From the NCBI RefSeq assembly GCF_001269385.1, contig NZ_CXOO01000021.1, positions 1 to 48,838 of the forward strand: a stretch of 48,838 nt of DNA. Direction: 5' to 3'. Within the stretch, counting starts at the first letter, position 1; each line of letters begins with the position of its first letter. The translations under genes and the position numbers were made by a program. Below, piece by piece: positions 47,001 through 48,838 of the stretch. A model generated the notes under the pieces. The model did no database searches. It was given only the letters and a program-made list of their open reading frames with translations, and had not been told where the DNA came from. The stretch comes from Limnohabitans sp. DM1 (lineage in GTDB: Bacteria; Pseudomonadota; Gammaproteobacteria; Burkholderiales; Burkholderiaceae_C).

Positions 47001-48800
47001 CGGCGCTGCTGTTGCTGACAACTCCCGCGCTTTGCCAGTTTGCCCCATTGTCCGTGCTGAAGAACAAGCTTCCGTTGGCGTTGACGCTGGTGATGGCAAT
47101 GCCCTTGGTCGCAGCCGCATCGACATCACTGATCACACTGAACATATCGCTCACGGCAATTCCTGCAGAGGTGTCACCGTTTGCGGGTGCTGCCACATCC
47201 TCGTCCACCGTTGGCAAGTTCAAGGTGCCCGCGCCAATGACAGGCGCATCGTTGGCACTGTTGAAGTTGTAGGTGCTGGTCACCTCCGCAGACTCGTTAT
47301 TGGTCGCGCTCGTGTCCACCGCCTTGAACTTCAGGCTCACAGCCCCATTGAAGTTGGCCACAGGCATGAGTAAAACCTTGTCGGCATTGATGTCCTCAAT
47401 CGTGATCAAGGTGCCGGAAGTGATGGGCGTGCCATTGAGCAGCAAGGTGGCCTTGGAGGCATCGGGCAACTCGGTGTAGATCACGCCCTTTTGTGCGTGG
47501 CCGTCGTCGTCGGCGTAATTGAACTTGAGTGAAGATTTCAGGATCGCGCCCATGTCTTCAGTCAGACCATTGACGGTACCGCCCGAGATGACGGGTGCGT
47601 CGTTCGCACCAGTGATGGACACCGTGACGGTGGCCGTACTGGTGGCACCGGCCGTGTCTTTGACGGTGTAAGTGAACACGTCGTTGATGGCCGTGCTGCC
47701 CACCGCCAAGGCTTTGACCGTGGCGTTGGCTTGGTCCACCACGTAGCTGTAGCTGCCGTCAGCGCCGATCTTGATCGTGCCAAAGCTGCCCACCACTTCC
47801 GTGCCGTTGGCGCTGGTGGTGGCGGCGATCACTGCCGTGCCGGCACCCGCGGCGGTGCCGGCCTTGATGTCCTGCACCACTTTGGTGTCGCCGCTGTCGG
47901 CGTCGGTGTCGTTGGTCAACACGTTCAGGGCGCTCACGCCGCTGGTGGTGGAGGTCAAGGCTGCGCCCGTAATGGCGTTGGCCGTGCCACCGGCTTCATC
48001 GATGGTGGCCGTGTCATTCACCCCAACAGGCGTGTCATTGACGTTGTTGAAGTTGAAGGTGCTTGTCACCACCGCAGACTCGTTGTGAGTCGCGCTGGTG
48101 TCCACCGCCTTGAACTTCAGATCCACCGCACCATTGAAGTTGGCCACTGGTTTGAGTTCGACTTTAAGCGCATCAATGTCCGCAATGGTGACCAAGGTGT
48201 TGGCGGTGATCGCCACGCCGTTGAGCAACAAGGTGGCCTTGGCCGCATCGGGCAGCTCGGTGAAGATCACCCCTGCTTGTGTGTGGCCGTCGACATCGGC
48301 ATAGTTGAATTTGAGCGCGGTGGTCAGGATCGCGCCCTTGTCTTCCTCCAGCCCGCTCACTGGGCCACCAGACACGGAGGGCGCATCATTCACCGCCGTG
48401 ACGCTGATGCCAACCTTGCCGACTTCCAAAGAATAAGGCGTAGATGTGCCGGTTGCAGCAACATTAACCTTTGTCCCCACTGTGGCTGCCGGTGAATTGG
48501 TCTGGTCCCATGCCAGGTACAAGAAGGCGTTGTCCACAGTCCCGTTCCAGTTGGCATTGGGCTTGAAGAACACTCGGCTGCTGGCATCCAGCAACACGGC
48601 GCTGCTGTTGCTGACAACTCCCGCGCTTTGCCAGTTTGCCCCATTGTCCGTGCTGAAGAACAAGCTTCCGTTGGCGTTGACGCTGGTGATGGCAATGCCC
48701 TTGGTCGCAGCCGCATCGACATCACTGATCACACTGAACATATCGCTCACGGCAATTCCTGCAGAGGTGTCACCGTTTGCGGGTGCTGCCACATCCTCGT
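44014..48800 (-). CDS. Giant repetitive secreted adhesin, C-terminal part (5' end missing)
   Basis: 1,594 genomic residues; the gene begins beyond the contig end. Ten apparent N-terminal residues (from 48828) come from adapter sequence. The order is: cadherin/VCBS-like repeats with NDAP and FNYADVDGH motifs (48800 to about 46030), including a 532-residue period; a Big-like domain; a discoidin (F5/8 C)-like domain (about 45840-45430); a cadherin-like domain (about 45230-44900); Ca-binding loops such as LDLNRDGTFSYGE and DQDQDGVSDAGEV; and a C-terminal region with MNLSDVLSLD. This is the build of T1SS-secreted, calcium-stiffened adhesins. Low Cys supports an extracellular site. Confidence 0.8.
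46442..47204. repeat. Long repeat, copy 2 (adhesin gene)
   Basis: 763 bp nearly identical to 48038-48800 at a constant offset of 1,596 bp (532 codons). Differences are few (for example near 46449 and 46490). Confidence 0.9.
48038..48800. repeat. Long repeat, copy 1 (adhesin gene), truncated by contig end
   Basis: Matches 46442-47204 up to base 48800, where genomic similarity stops exactly at the adapter. Each copy encodes a Calx/VCBS-like pair beginning EDVAAPANGDTSAGI on the minus strand. Confidence 0.9.
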
Positions 48801-48838
48801 AGATCGGAAGAGCACACTTGAACTCCATTCACACAGTG
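48801..48838. other. Illumina TruSeq adapter, not genomic
   Basis: Starts AGATCGGAAGAGCACAC, the TruSeq read-1 adapter, continues with a slightly damaged form of the adapter (two bases lost, one changed), and ends with TCAC-ACAGTG, where ACAGTG is a known TruSeq index. The other repeat copy diverges from this sequence from its first base. Confidence 0.95.

Noticed and set aside
48801..48828. ATG at 48828 as start of the adhesin
   Set aside because: The codons are adapter sequence; the real gene continues past the contig end.

Overview
The window reads as about 48.8 kb of a betaproteobacterial chromosome, most like the Comamonadaceae (Burkholderiales). This is inferred from the high-GC coding style, the gene families, and the pairing of a complete cbb operon with sulfur-oxidation genes; no database comparison was possible. 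It is a draft contig. The left edge cuts an ISL3-type transposase gene. The right edge lies inside a long internal repeat of a giant surface-protein gene, and its last 38 bases match an Illumina TruSeq adapter with the index ACAGTG, so they are not genomic.

Layout. (1) 1-404: end of an ISL3-like insertion sequence. (2) 511-7813: a leftward cluster of c-type cytochrome, rhodanese, TolC-like channel, small DUF2892 membrane protein, RND pump and membrane-fusion protein, headed by a divergent ArsR-type regulator. (3) 7951-12642: OsmC, lipoprotein rhodanese, ZIP metal transporter, Dps, COQ7-type hydroxylase, SAM methyltransferase and an Rrf2 regulator. (4) 12752-22742: a leftward Calvin-cycle operon in the order cbbY-rpe-fbp-prk-tkt-gph-gap-pgk-fba, closed by a strong terminator. 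(5) 22823-28106: SulP transporter, DUF3817 protein, persulfide-dioxygenase-like metallo-hydrolase, peroxiredoxin, exported rhodanese and a TonB-like protein. (6) 28140-33734: form II RubisCO operon cbbM-cbbQ-cbbO with divergent cbbR. (7) 33748-41279: sulfide and thiosulfate genes: type II sulfide:quinone oxidoreductase (interrupted by a stop codon), exported rhodanese, Crp/Fnr regulator, thioredoxin-like protein, YeeE/YedE transporter, flavocytochrome c sulfide dehydrogenase, DsrE-like protein and a SoxR/ArsR repressor. (8) 41550-44013: tRNA-Lys, a CoA transferase and a decayed ABC binding-protein gene. (9) 44014-48800: the C-terminal 1,594 residues of a repetitive secreted adhesin.

Together the genes describe a facultative sulfur-oxidising autotroph. 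Sulfide would be oxidised in the periplasm by FccAB (and formerly or conditionally by Sqr), and sulfane sulfur handled by four rhodanese-domain proteins, a DsrE protein, a persulfide-dioxygenase-like enzyme, YeeE and peroxiredoxin. The electrons would support CO2 fixation by form II RubisCO. No soxXYZAB, dsrAB or form I RubisCO genes lie in the window.

The main new observations are: a single nonsense codon in sqr just before its second redox cysteine; a promoter module shared by cbbY and cbbM with identical spacing; a 22-bp motif shared by two exported-rhodanese promoters; a CsoR/CstR-like operator before the peroxiredoxin; paired FNR-type boxes between sqr and a rhodanese gene; and an RND pump cluster embedded with sulfur-transfer genes that may be a sulfur-linked export system.
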